Below, in pieces: positions 20,524 through 27,348 of a DNA stretch of 41,874 nt. A model generated the notes under the pieces. The model did no database searches and had not been told where the DNA came from. It worked only from the letters and a program-made list of their open reading frames with translations. The translations under genes and the position numbers were made by a program. The DNA lies in the NCBI GenBank assembly GCA_030041005.1, contig JASHOR010000084.1:1-41874 (forward strand), read 5' to 3'. Positions within the stretch are counted from its first letter, which is position 1. Every line of letters starts with the position of its first letter. Source of the DNA: Xanthobacteraceae bacterium. Its GTDB lineage: Bacteria > Pseudomonadota > Alphaproteobacteria > Rhizobiales > Xanthobacteraceae.

Positions 20524-21459
20524 ATGATGAACGATATTGCAGCGCTTTCCTCGGCTCCGATCAAGGCCGAGGACCATTGGACGGCCAAGGACGGCAACGT
20601 AAGACTATTCTTGTTCGAGAAATACGCGGGCGATCCAAAAGGGTCGATCGGCACCATCCTGTTCGTCCACGGCTCCTCGATGGCGGCGCAACCGACGTTC
20701 GATCTGCAGGTGCCGGGACGGCCGGACTCGTCGGCCATGGAGTTCTTCGCCCGCCGCGGCTTCGATTGCTGGAGCGTCGACATGGAGGGCTATGGCCGCT
20801 CCACCAAGGACCGCGACAACAATGCGCCGATCGCGCAAGGCGCCGACGACTGCTTCGCCGCAGCGAACTACATCGGGAAGCTTCGCGGCAAGCGGCCGCT
20901 TTTGGTCTATGGCATTTCTTCAGGCGCGTTGCGCGCCGCGTTGTTTGCCCAGCGCCATCCTGACCTCGTCGGACGTCTCGCGCTCGACGCCATGGTATGG
21001 ACCGGGGAAGGTTCGCCGACGCTCGCCGATCGCAGGAAAAAACTCGCCGAATTCCGCGCCAAGAACCGGCGCCCGATCGACAAGGCCTTCATCCATTCGA
21101 TCTTCGATCGCGACCATCCCGGCACTGCCGAAGAACGCGTCATCGACGCTTTCGCCGAGGCGGTCGTCGCGCTCGACACCTCGGTGCCCACCGGCACTTA
21201 CGTCGACATGTGCGCCAACCTGCCGGTGGTCGATCCGACGAAAATCACGGTGCCGACGCTCATCATGCGCGGCCAATGGGACGGGATCGCAAGCTTCGCC
21301 GACCTCATCGCGTTCTTCGACCGGCTGCCCAATCCGGACAAGCATTTCGCGGTGATGCCGGGCATCTCGCACGCCAGTTTCCAGCAAAAGAACTACGCGC
21401 TCGTCTACCACATCCTGTGGAGCTTCTTTACGCAGCCGGCGCCAGTTTATCGGGGGTAA
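20524..21459 (+). CDS. alpha/beta-fold hydrolase
   Basis: The 311-residue product has the complete triad of an alpha/beta hydrolase: nucleophile Ser132 in the elbow GISSG (130-134), acid Asp253 in GQWDGIAS and His283 in GISHASF. The oxyanion region is LFVHGSS near 47-52. There is no signal peptide, so it should be cytoplasmic. The start is one of two adjacent ATGs at 20524 or 20527; an AGG lies just before them. It lies in the same direction as the Bug genes and an Asp/Glu racemase-fold gene, which points to breakdown of an imported organic acid or ester. The substrate is unknown. Confidence 0.88.
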   Translation: MMNDIAALSSAPIKAEDHWTAKDGNVRLFLFEKYAGDPKGSIGTILFVHGSSMAAQPTFDLQVPGRPDSSAMEFFARRGFDCWSVDMEGYGRSTKDRDNNAPIAQGADDCFAAANYIGKLRGKRPLLVYGISSGALRAALFAQRHPDLVGRLALDAMVWTGEGSPTLADRRKKLAEFRAKNRRPIDKAFIHSIFDRDHPGTAEERVIDAFAEAVVALDTSVPTGTYVDMCANLPVVDPTKITVPTLIMRGQWDGIASFADLIAFFDRLPNPDKHFAVMPGISHASFQQKNYALVYHILWSFFTQPAPVYRG

Positions 21460-21532
21460 CACGATCCCGCCTGCGCCCCTTGCCCACGGGCAGGGAATGG
21501 GACAGGGGGGACGAGATTGAAAGGCCCGCATC

Positions 21533-22258
21533 ATGGCTTTCAGCTCTTGGCGCGGCGTCGTCGGCATGATCAATCCGACGATGCGCCCGGGCGTGACCGA
21601 GGAGGTGTGCCGGCTCCTGCCGGAAGGCATCGGGCTTATTCCGTTGTTCCTCAACATTCGTCGCGGTACCGCAGACGAATTCCACACCATGATGCCGCAT
21701 TACGAAAAACTCGTTGCCGTTCTCGCCGAACAACAATGCGATCTCATTCATCCGCACGGGGCACCGCCGTTCATGGTGCTGGGCCGCAAGGGCGAAGCAA
21801 AGATCGTCAAGACCTGGGAGAAGAAATACAAGGTGCCGATCATGAGCGTGGCGCAGAACCACGTGAACGCGCTGCACGCGCTAAAGGCCAGGAGCTTCGT
21901 CGGCGCCACCTATTTTCCACCCGCGCTCAACGCCATTTTCGCCGCCTATTTTCGCGGCGCCGGGTTTGCGGTGCGCGGCATGGCGGGCATCGACGTGCCG
22001 TTTGCAGAAGTGCAGAACCTGTCCGGCGAGCAGGTCTACGCCCACATCAAGAAGAACTTTCTCAAAGCCAAGGGGGCCGACGCCATCTACATGCTCGGCT
22101 CGGGCTGGCGCACCCTCAACATCATCGCCACGCTCGAGCAGGATCTCCAGGTTCCGGTCGTGCATCCGGTGCCGGCGCGGGTGTGGGAGATCCAGAAGCG
22201 ACTCCATGTCCGCCAGCCGGTGAAGGGTTACGGTCATCTCTTGGAGGCGTTTCCATGA
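21533..22258 (+). CDS. Asp/Glu racemase-superfamily protein, arylmalonate decarboxylase/maleate isomerase-like, catalytic Cys absent
   Basis: The 241-residue product looks like the maleate isomerase/arylmalonate decarboxylase branch of the Asp/Glu racemase superfamily. These enzymes use one or two cysteines. Here the first site reads CDLIHPHGAPPFMVLG, with Gly76 where isomerases have Cys and decarboxylases have Gly. The second reads YMLGSGWRTL, with Ser190 where the essential Cys (Cys188 in the decarboxylase) is expected. The only cysteines are Cys26 and Cys69. So the usual chemistry may be altered or lost. The fold assignment is from pattern and memory. It overlaps the next gene by four bases (ATGA), which suggests the two are used together. 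Confidence 0.78.
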   Translation: MAFSSWRGVVGMINPTMRPGVTEEVCRLLPEGIGLIPLFLNIRRGTADEFHTMMPHYEKLVAVLAEQQCDLIHPHGAPPFMVLGRKGEAKIVKTWEKKYKVPIMSVAQNHVNALHALKARSFVGATYFPPALNAIFAAYFRGAGFAVRGMAGIDVPFAEVQNLSGEQVYAHIKKNFLKAKGADAIYMLGSGWRTLNIIATLEQDLQVPVVHPVPARVWEIQKRLHVRQPVKGYGHLLEAFP

Positions 22259-23358
22259 AGATGCCTTTGCGTCCGGCCTGGTCCTCTCCCGGCAAGGCCG
22301 AGAACGGCGGCGAACGGCGCTTCGCTCTTGCCGTCGTCGGCAGCTTCATCATCGCCACCATCGCCGGCACAGCCCATGCCCAATCCGTCGCGCACTTCTA
22401 CAAGGACCGGCAGATCACCATGGTGGTCGGCAATGCGCCCGGCGGCATCAACGATATTTCGGCGCGCTTTGTCGCGCGCTATCTCGGCAAGTTCATTCCG
22501 GGCCGGCCGACGATCGTCGTGGAAAACGAACCTGGCGCCGGCGGCATCATCGCCGCTAACCGCCTGGCCAATGTCTATCCCCGTGACGGCACTTATCTGG
22601 CCAAGCTCGAACGCGCGGTGCCGCTTCTGGCCATCCAGGGCGATACCAACGTGCATTTCGATCCGCTCAAGCTGACCTGGCTCGGCAGCCTCTCGTCGTA
22701 TGCGCACGACGCCTACCTGATGCTGCTCATGGCGACCAACCCGATCACGTCGATCGCCGAGCTTAAACAGCCCGGCAAATCCATCACGCTCGGCGGCGAC
22801 AACGCCGCATCGAGCAACGTGATCTACGCCACGATCGCCAAGAAAATCCTCGGCCTCAACGTCAAGGTCGTGACCGGGTATCGCGGCGCCGCCCCGATGT
22901 TTTTGGCGATGCAGCGCGGCGAAATCGACGGCCAGGTGGTCGGCTACAGCTCGGTCCGCGCCGGCCAGCGCACGTTGTGGAATGCGCACGCCTTCCGCGC
23001 GCTGATGCAGTTCGGCCGCAAGACTCGCAATCGCGATTTTCCCGACATTCCGACGGCATATGAGTTGACCAGCGACCCCGCGGCGCGCGCGCTACTCAAC
23101 TTTGCCGACTTGCAGTTCTTCATCTCGCTGCCGTTCGCCGCACCGCCGGGAGTGCCGGCGGACCGCGCCGAGGCGCTGCAAACGGCATTCATGGCGATGT
23201 GCAAGAAACCCGAGGTGATCGCAGCCGCAGCGAAACTCGGCATCGAGATGAGTCCCATCGACGGGGACACGGTGCGCGCAGCGATCGCCAAGGCGGCCGC
23301 AACCCCGCGCCCAATCATCGACCGTTACAACGCGCTCCTTGGCCCCGCACTCCATTGA
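22255..23358 (+). CDS. Bug/TctC-like substrate-binding protein (3), divergent
   Basis: The 367-residue product is a more distant member of the Bug family. A signal peptide with hydrophobic core SFIIATIAGTAHAQS ends near residue 43. The usual VPFxAGG is replaced by MVVGNAPGGINDISAR, while ENEPGAGGIIAANRLAN and the later domain pattern remain. The ATG at 22255 overlaps the stop of the racemase-like gene, and a GGAGG lies about 8 bases upstream, which decides the start. The frame is open far upstream to 21517, but that part is the racemase-like gene read in another frame. Translational coupling suggests that this protein delivers the substrate, or a precursor, of that enzyme. Confidence 0.9.
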   Translation: MKMPLRPAWSSPGKAENGGERRFALAVVGSFIIATIAGTAHAQSVAHFYKDRQITMVVGNAPGGINDISARFVARYLGKFIPGRPTIVVENEPGAGGIIAANRLANVYPRDGTYLAKLERAVPLLAIQGDTNVHFDPLKLTWLGSLSSYAHDAYLMLLMATNPITSIAELKQPGKSITLGGDNAASSNVIYATIAKKILGLNVKVVTGYRGAAPMFLAMQRGEIDGQVVGYSSVRAGQRTLWNAHAFRALMQFGRKTRNRDFPDIPTAYELTSDPAARALLNFADLQFFISLPFAAPPGVPADRAEALQTAFMAMCKKPEVIAAAAKLGIEMSPIDGDTVRAAIAKAAATPRPIIDRYNALLGPALH

Positions 23359-23440
23359 CCGCCGTCCGCTACGGCGCGAAGTTATACGCGCGTTTCCACG
23401 CGCTCGACATTGCGATCAATTCTGACAAGGAGGGGTCGTC

Positions 23441-23962
23441 ATGCCCTACACGCTGCCGGATTTCTGCCGCGACGTGTCGGTGACACTCAAAGCGAAGGGC
23501 CAGAACGGCCTGCCCGACATCGCGCGCAAATTGACCGACCTTCTCAACAATCCCGCTTTCATTGCCGCAACCTTCAGCGACGACATGCCGCCCGGCAGAC
23601 GCGAGCTCTGGCACGATCCGGATACCGACGCCTACGTGCTCGCGCACGTCCAGGAGGGCGGCAAAGTCGGCAAACCGCACAGCCACGGCGCGTCGTGGGC
23701 GATCTACGGAACCGCCCGCGGCGTAACCGAGATGACCGAATGGCGGCGCGTCAATCCGGCGCATGAGGAGGGCTTGGTGCTGGAGAAAGGCCGACAGTAC
23801 GCGCTCGGTCCGGGACAGACGCGCGGCTACGCTTCCGGCGCCATCCACTCCACGGCGCATCTGCAGACAGCGTGGGTGATCCGCGTCACGGGAACGGATC
23901 TCGACGCCATTCCGCGTTATCACTTCAACGCGAACACCGACAAAATCATGGAAAAGGTATGA
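23441..23962 (+). CDS. cupin-fold protein, cysteine-dioxygenase-like
   Basis: The 173-residue product has a cupin core. The first motif is GKPHSHGASWAIYG, with His80 and His82 as likely metal ligands. The second carries GYASGAIHSTAH, with His136. The arrangement recalls the cysteine dioxygenase-type dioxygenases or a related metal enzyme, but I cannot name the reaction. There is no signal peptide. A strong AAGGAGG lies about 7 bases before the ATG. It is the last gene of the plus-strand cluster and lies 82 bases after the third Bug gene. GC-rich hairpins follow it. Confidence 0.8.
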   Translation: MPYTLPDFCRDVSVTLKAKGQNGLPDIARKLTDLLNNPAFIAATFSDDMPPGRRELWHDPDTDAYVLAHVQEGGKVGKPHSHGASWAIYGTARGVTEMTEWRRVNPAHEEGLVLEKGRQYALGPGQTRGYASGAIHSTAHLQTAWVIRVTGTDLDAIPRYHFNANTDKIMEKV

Positions 23963-23992
23963 GCGGCGGTTTTCCGCTGCAGCGGACGCATT

Positions 23993-24009
23993 AGGCGGCA
24001 TTGCCGCCT
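23993..24009. terminator. hairpin after the cupin gene
   Basis: AGGCGGCA at 23993-24000 and TGCCGCCT at 24002-24009 form a short perfect inverted repeat with a minimal loop, 31 bases after the cupin stop codon. There is no long T-run, so it is at best a weak intrinsic terminator for the plus-strand cluster. Confidence 0.35.
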
Positions 24010-24063
24010 TCCGTCGCCACGGCATGGCCGCCTTACGCCGAACGACCCGGCCGGTGAAGCGAA

Positions 24064-24098
24064 CTCGCGACCAAGCCGCTAAGCGGCTGAAATCGCGA
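24064..24098. terminator. hairpin downstream of tRNA-Asp
   Basis: AGCCGCT (24074-24080) and AGCGGCT (24082-24088) form a 7-base-pair stem, with an outer CGCGA/TCGCG pair at about 24066-24070 and 24094-24098. It lies 16-40 bases past the 3' end of the minus-strand tRNA-Asp and may end its transcript. No clear T-run is present. Confidence 0.35.
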
Positions 24099-24113
24099 AG
24101 ACACTTGTTATCA

Positions 24114-24190
24114 TGGCGGGAGCGACGGGGCTCGAACCCGCGACCTCTAGCGTGACAGGCTAGCGCTCTAACCAACTGAGCTACGCCCCC
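24114..24190 (-). tRNA. tRNA-Asp (anticodon GTC), CCA encoded
   Basis: Read on the minus strand, a complete cloverleaf is visible. The acceptor stem GGGGGCG pairs with CGCTCCC (one G-U). The D-arm is GCTC...GAGC and the anticodon stem CTAGC/GCTAG encloses the loop CTGTCAC, giving anticodon GTC. The T-arm GCGGG/CCCGT encloses TTCGAGC. The discriminator base is G and CCA is encoded. The gene lies directly beside the accessory cluster, whose last gene ends 151 bases from its 3' end. Confidence 0.96.
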
Positions 24191-24424
24191 GCGGGCGCGG
24201 TGCGCAGTTAAGGCCGGCCCCCCTCCAAGTCAAGGATTTAAGACCTAAATCGCCGGCGGCAGCGTGCCTTAAGCACGCCACAGAGTGCCCTGACATAGGG
24301 GATTAATGCCGAAAACATCGGTGGAATCGGCAAAACAAGCGTGGTCAGATGAAACCGAATCGTCTAACTGCATCGCGGTGAGGTTCACATTTCGCCCGCC
24401 AACGCTTCATTCGAGGAGGGTCTT
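24191..24424 (+). promoter_or_regulatory. HU upstream region with a short hairpin
   Basis: These 234 bases hold no gene. GCGTGC (24262-24267) and GCACGC (24273-24278) form a 6-bp hairpin with loop CTTAA. The HU ribosome binding site GAGGAGGG is at about 24414-24421, close to the ATG at 24425. The HU promoter must lie here, but no clear -35/-10 pair stands out. The tRNA-Asp promoter, on the minus strand, must also lie here. Confidence 0.4.
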
Positions 24425-24718
24425 ATGGCATCCAAACCAGCCACTACCGTTACGCTGAAACACCTTGCGGCAACTCTCGCCGAAGACAACGAGCTGTCGA
24501 AGAAGCAGGCCGAAGCCATCCTCGGCGGCTTGGTTGGCAACATCGTCAAACACCTGAAAAAAGGCGAGCGCATCCGCATCGGCGGTCTCGGCATCTTGCA
24601 GGTGCGCAAGCGGGCGGCACGCATGGGCCGCAATCCCGCGACCGGCGAGCCGATCCAGATCAAGGCGAGCAAGAAGGTGGCGTTCCGCGCCTCGAAGGAA
24701 CTTAAGGAAGCCATTTGA
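24425..24718 (+). CDS. hup: HU-family nucleoid-associated protein
   Basis: The 97-residue product is a histone-like HU protein that bends and compacts DNA. It contains the dimer region KKQAEAILGGLVGNIVKHL, the turn KKGERIRIGGLGILQVRKR and the DNA-binding arm GRNPATGEPIQIKASKKVAF, with the intercalating proline. The N-terminus has about 7 extra residues (MASKPATT) compared with E. coli HU. A strong GAGGAGGG precedes the start. In related genomes hup and the tRNA-Val/tRNA-Asp pair lie near nuoA; here hup is on the plus strand, between the two minus-strand tRNA genes. Confidence 0.95.
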   Translation: MASKPATTVTLKHLAATLAEDNELSKKQAEAILGGLVGNIVKHLKKGERIRIGGLGILQVRKRAARMGRNPATGEPIQIKASKKVAFRASKELKEAI

Positions 24719-25068
24719 CCCTCCCCGCGCGAGCCGAAACGCGGATCGCGCAAGGTGCTCCGGCCGCCTGGCTTCCATCAGGAAGCCGGTGCGGCGGGTA
24801 GCCGGCTAACAATCTTGGTTCATGGTCGGGACGGATGCGTGCCTTGCAGGCGGCGCGTTGCGCGCTGTTTGGCTATGGTGCCCAAACCATTCTGTCTCTC
24901 CGATACGGGATCCTTGCTCGGGTTCGGGCTTGCGGTTGGGCTGCGACGTTGACGGCGCAATAGAGTTGATTGTCCCAGCGGCGACGGTCGGAAGCCTATG
25001 CGCGCGATAAGCGTATTTGTCAGATACCTTCGGTCACCCATGTCTCCGGGCCGGACACAAAGAGTGCG
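24719..25068. other. gene-free gap between HU and tRNA-Val with one hairpin
   Basis: No convincing coding sequence is seen in these 350 bases. Short open frames exist on both strands but have no family features or ribosome binding sites. An imperfect GC-rich hairpin spans 24763-24795 (CTGGCTTCC / GGAAGCCGG with loop ATCA). It lies about 45 bases after the HU stop codon and may terminate that transcript, although no T-run follows. Confidence 0.5.
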
Positions 25069-25144
25069 TGGTGGGCGGTGACGGACTCGAACCGCCGACA
25101 TCCTGCGTGTAAAGCAGACGCTCTACCGACTGAGCTAACCGCCC
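25069..25144 (-). tRNA. tRNA-Val (anticodon TAC), CCA encoded
   Basis: On the minus strand the acceptor stem GGGCGGT pairs with its complement ACCGCCC before an A discriminator and an encoded CCA. The D-arm is GCTC...GAGC. The anticodon stem CTGC/GCAG encloses the loop TTTACAC, with anticodon TAC for valine GTA/GTG codons. The T-loop reads TTCGAGT. All structural parts are intact. Confidence 0.96.
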
Positions 25145-25268
25145 TCACAGTAAGATTTATCGCCGCGCAGCCATCGTGCGCAAGTTGATCGGCGAAAATT
25201 GCCGGCCCCCGCGCGAGCGAGTTGTGATATCCTATTAAATGAGGCGACGCGATCGGCGGGAGGGGGGC

Positions 25269-25538
25269 ATGAGACATCGGGTAGCCGGTTTAGCTTTGGC
25301 TTTGTTTTTTGCCGGCACGTCGGCCGCGCTGGCGCAGTTCCCACCGCAGCCGCCGCCCCCGGCTTTGCCCGGAAGCCCGCAGCAACGCGCCGCTTGTCAC
25401 CCCGACGTGGTGAAGTTCTGCCAGGCTGAACTCGCCAGGAACAAGGACGACATTTTCGCGATCCTCGGCTGCCTGCAACGCAACCGGTCGAGGATCAGTC
25501 TCGCGTGCAGCGAAGTGCTGACCGCCAACGGCAAGTAA
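25269..25538 (+). CDS. small secreted cysteine-rich protein
   Basis: The 89-residue product starts with a clear signal peptide (about 1-23, ALALFFAGTSAALAQF), so the mature protein is periplasmic. A Pro-rich linker follows, then a compact domain with cysteines in CHPDVVKFC, AILGCLQRN and LACSEVL. The spacing recalls the cysteine-rich repeat seen in Golgi glycoprotein GLG1 and in many short rhizobial proteins. The role is unknown. I chose the ATG at 25269 because the purine-rich GGAGGGGGG lies just upstream and the signal peptide begins there. The frame is open 30 bases further up. Confidence 0.75.
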   Translation: MRHRVAGLALALFFAGTSAALAQFPPQPPPPALPGSPQQRAACHPDVVKFCQAELARNKDDIFAILGCLQRNRSRISLACSEVLTANGK

Positions 25539-25616
25539 CAACGGCAAGTAAGCCCGGCCGCGATCCCTTTGCCGGCCGCGGACGGCCACCCCAGTATCGC
25601 GACCGAGCAGGGTTTA

Positions 25617-25647
25617 CTCGTGTCCCGATTCCGAAGTTCGCATCATT
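25617..25647 (+). repeat. half copy of the palindromic repeat family
   Basis: CTCGTGTCCCGATTCC followed by GAAGTTCGCATCAT resembles the arm without TTT of the complete repeats: it is close to the right arm of the copy at 31842-31917 and to that of the copy at 25682-25760. No complementary TTT-bearing arm is found next to it, so it looks like a remnant. It points the same way as the neighbouring full copy. Confidence 0.6.
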
Positions 25648-25681
25648 ATGCGGCACCCTCGTTTGCGCGCAACCTATTGAT

Positions 25682-25760
25682 CTCGTGTGGCTTTGGTTCA
25701 GAAAATCCGCATGACGAGGTCGCGGCAGGAATGATGCGGACTTCTGAACCGCCACACTAG
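25682..25760. repeat. palindromic interspersed repeat, copy A (79 bp)
   Basis: The left arm CTCGTGTGGCTTTGGTTCAG continues AAAATCCGCATGAC (25682-25715). The right arm, 25731-25760, read on the minus strand, is CTAGTGTGGCGGTTCAGAAG then TCCGCATCAT. The arms pair over nearly their full length, apart from an extra TTT in the left arm and two or three mismatches. The centre is about 15 bases. The CTAG at the right end contains the TAG stop codon of the minus-strand gene that ends at 25757. It belongs to the same family as the two copies at 31750-31917. Confidence 0.8.
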
Positions 25761-25957
25761 GCGCCCTCGTCCACAGAGTCCGGTAGGCTGATCGTGTCCT
25801 CCGGCCCGCAAGACGGACCTCGGGCAACATGCTCGGCCAGACGGACCCACGATTGCGCCAGTGTCAGCCAGAGTGCCTTGTCGCCATCGTCATCGGCACG
25901 CTGGGCCATAGCAACGCACTCTTCGGCGTAACGCCGATGGTCCTGTGCGGTCCCCAT
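25757..25957 (-). CDS. small conserved hypothetical protein
   Basis: This 66-residue soluble protein has a pattern that I know from many short Bradyrhizobium-type proteins: HRRYAEECVAMAQRADD, then KALWLTLAQSWVRLAEHV, i.e. two amphipathic helices with conserved Cys, Trp and Leu positions. The function is unknown. A GGGGA lies about 6 bases upstream of the ATG. Its TAG stop codon lies inside the CTAG end of the palindromic repeat at 25682-25760, so its last residues (DEGA) directly abut the repeat. Confidence 0.7.
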   Translation of the reverse strand: MGTAQDHRRYAEECVAMAQRADDDGDKALWLTLAQSWVRLAEHVARGPSCGPEDTISLPDSVDEGA

Positions 25958-26288
25958 GCTATTCCCCTACGCACTTAACGGAACGCTGATATCAGCCATC
26001 GAGTTCGGCGCCGCCGCGGTGGCGGCATGGCCGAACTTGGGCGAAGATCTCATTAATGATGGCGCTCGGAACTGAATATCCAGAATTGCCTCTGCGGCAT
26101 AACTAGCGGCAGCAATAATGGCTTCTCGTGCGGCGCTCCACGACGAGCTTTCGCATTACTTAATAATTCTCGCATCCTCTTATGTAAATTTTTCCTAGCT
26201 GCATTGCAGCATAATATTGTGCGGCGCAGCGGACGAATGTCTATATTCAGGCAGCGATTCCGGCGCGAGCCGGGGAAAGGAGCCTAAT
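25958..26288 (+). promoter_or_regulatory. AT-rich upstream region of the DUF1127 gene
   Basis: No gene is seen in these 331 bases. The second half (about 26155-26220) is much richer in A and T than the surroundings, with CTTATGTAAATTTTTCC and GCATAATATTGTG, and holds the short palindrome GCTGCATTGCAGC at about 26199-26211. A promoter for the downstream gene is likely in this stretch; TTGCAG...ATAATATTG is suggestive, but I cannot fix the boxes. A strong AAAGGAG at about 26277-26283 is the ribosome binding site. A small RNA cannot be excluded. Confidence 0.4.
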
Positions 26289-26441
26289 ATGATCACTTCG
26301 TTCATCCGTTTCATTCAAAACTGGCGGCAATATGGGGAAGCGGTCCGCGAACTGTCGAATCTCAACGATCGCGAATTGGCCGATCTGGGGATTACCCGGG
26401 CGGACATCCCCCGCGTCGCCCGCCAATACCTGCCACGCTGA
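26289..26441 (+). CDS. DUF1127 small protein
   Basis: The 50-residue product matches the DUF1127 (YjiS-like) pattern: an N-terminal amphipathic helix ITSFIRFIQNWRQYGEAVREL, then LNDRELADLGITRADIPRVA. Small proteins of this family in alphaproteobacteria have been linked to RNA turnover and phosphate or nutrient responses, but I make no specific claim here. The start is chosen from the strong AAAGGAG 6 bases upstream and the family's usual N-terminus. An intrinsic terminator follows. Confidence 0.9.
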   Translation: MITSFIRFIQNWRQYGEAVRELSNLNDRELADLGITRADIPRVARQYLPR

Positions 26442-26462
26442 TCGGAACCATCGGCAGCGCCG

Positions 26463-26507
26463 AAAAAGGGCCATGCGACCGCTGCACGCGGGCGGCGGCC
26501 CTTTTTT
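26463..26507. terminator. bidirectional intrinsic terminator
   Basis: AAAAAGGGCC (26463-26472) is complementary to GGCCCTTTTTT (26497-26507). The GC stem and flanking A and T runs give a classical rho-independent terminator in both directions. It serves the DUF1127 gene (ends 26441, plus) and the ModA-like gene (ends 26531, minus), which converge here. Confidence 0.85.
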
Positions 26508-26530
26508 CGATAATCGATCCGGCTGTCCGG

Positions 26531-27307
26531 TTATGGGCTCGCCGGTTCCATCCCCTTCGACTTGATAATGGAAATCGCGTGCGGTCCCGAGAGGAACTGC
26601 ACCAGTGATTTCGCGCCCGCGCCGGCCCCGGCGGCGACGCCGGCGGAATAGACCGTGAAATTCTGAATGGCCGCCGGCAACGGCCCCACCAGCACGGCGC
26701 CCTTCACCGCGAGGATTTCGCTGATTTGATGAATGCCAATTTCGGCCTCGCCGTCGACGACGTGAGCAGCCACCTCGCCGCCTTGCACTAGCACCGCCTT
26801 GGCATTGATGTCCTTGGCGATGCCGAGCCGCTCCAACAGCTTGCCGACATAAATTCCGCTCGAGCCGCCGGCCGCCGGATCGATATAGGCGACCGATTTC
26901 GCCGCCAGCAGTGTCTTCTTGAACGCCTCAACGGTGCTGATGTCGGGAAGCGGGCTGCCCGCCTTCACCACGACGCCAACTCCGGTCTTGGCCAAATCGG
27001 TGCGGCTGCCGGGGATTACCTTGCCCTCTTTGATGAGACCGTCGATCGCTTCGGGCGTGAGCACGGCGACCGCGAAGGTCTCCTGCCCGCTGCCGACCAA
27101 TTTGAGATGTTGGCCGACCGTTCGATAGGTGATCTCGACTTTGTTGCCGCTTTCCTTCTCGTACTGAGCAGCAAGGGCGGTGAGAACCTGCTTGAAGGCG
27201 CCACCGCTGATCACCTTTACCTCCGTAGGCTTGGCAGACTGGGGCATGGCTGATTGCGTCAGTGCAAGCGTGAGTGTGACCGCTGCAACGGTTCGAGCAA
27301 GAGGCAT
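26531..27307 (-). CDS. orphan ModA-like periplasmic substrate-binding protein
   Basis: The 258-residue product is a type II periplasmic binding protein resembling ModA-like molybdate/anion binders. The signal peptide is about residues 1-23 (AAVTLTLALTQSAMPQ). The mature part begins EVKVISGGAFKQVLTALA. Other features are YEKESGNKVEI, AYIDPAAGGSSGIYVGKLL and GEAEIGIHQISEIL. No modB or modC-like gene lies nearby, so it may serve a distant permease or have a sensing role. Many orphan proteins of this type occur in Bradyrhizobium relatives. The ATG at 27307 is chosen because the signal peptide begins there; the frame is open far upstream over the PEBP gene in another frame. Confidence 0.87.
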   Translation of the reverse strand: MPLARTVAAVTLTLALTQSAMPQSAKPTEVKVISGGAFKQVLTALAAQYEKESGNKVEITYRTVGQHLKLVGSGQETFAVAVLTPEAIDGLIKEGKVIPGSRTDLAKTGVGVVVKAGSPLPDISTVEAFKKTLLAAKSVAYIDPAAGGSSGIYVGKLLERLGIAKDINAKAVLVQGGEVAAHVVDGEAEIGIHQISEILAVKGAVLVGPLPAAIQNFTVYSAGVAAGAGAGAKSLVQFLSGPHAISIIKSKGMEPASP

Positions 27308-27348
27308 GAGCGACCTGCCATGGCGCGCGGCGAAGGACGAGCGGCGTT

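Noticed and set aside
21517-22254. N-terminal extension of the third Bug protein
   Set aside because: The open frame runs upstream in frame with the Bug gene, but it overlaps the racemase-like gene in another frame. The signal peptide and ribosome binding site set the true start at 22255.
23993-24098. GC-rich hairpins beside tRNA-Asp as further copies of the palindromic repeat family
   Set aside because: They lack the CT(A/C)GTGG ends, the TTT asymmetry and the GACATTCGC-like core, so they are treated as simple transcript-end hairpins.
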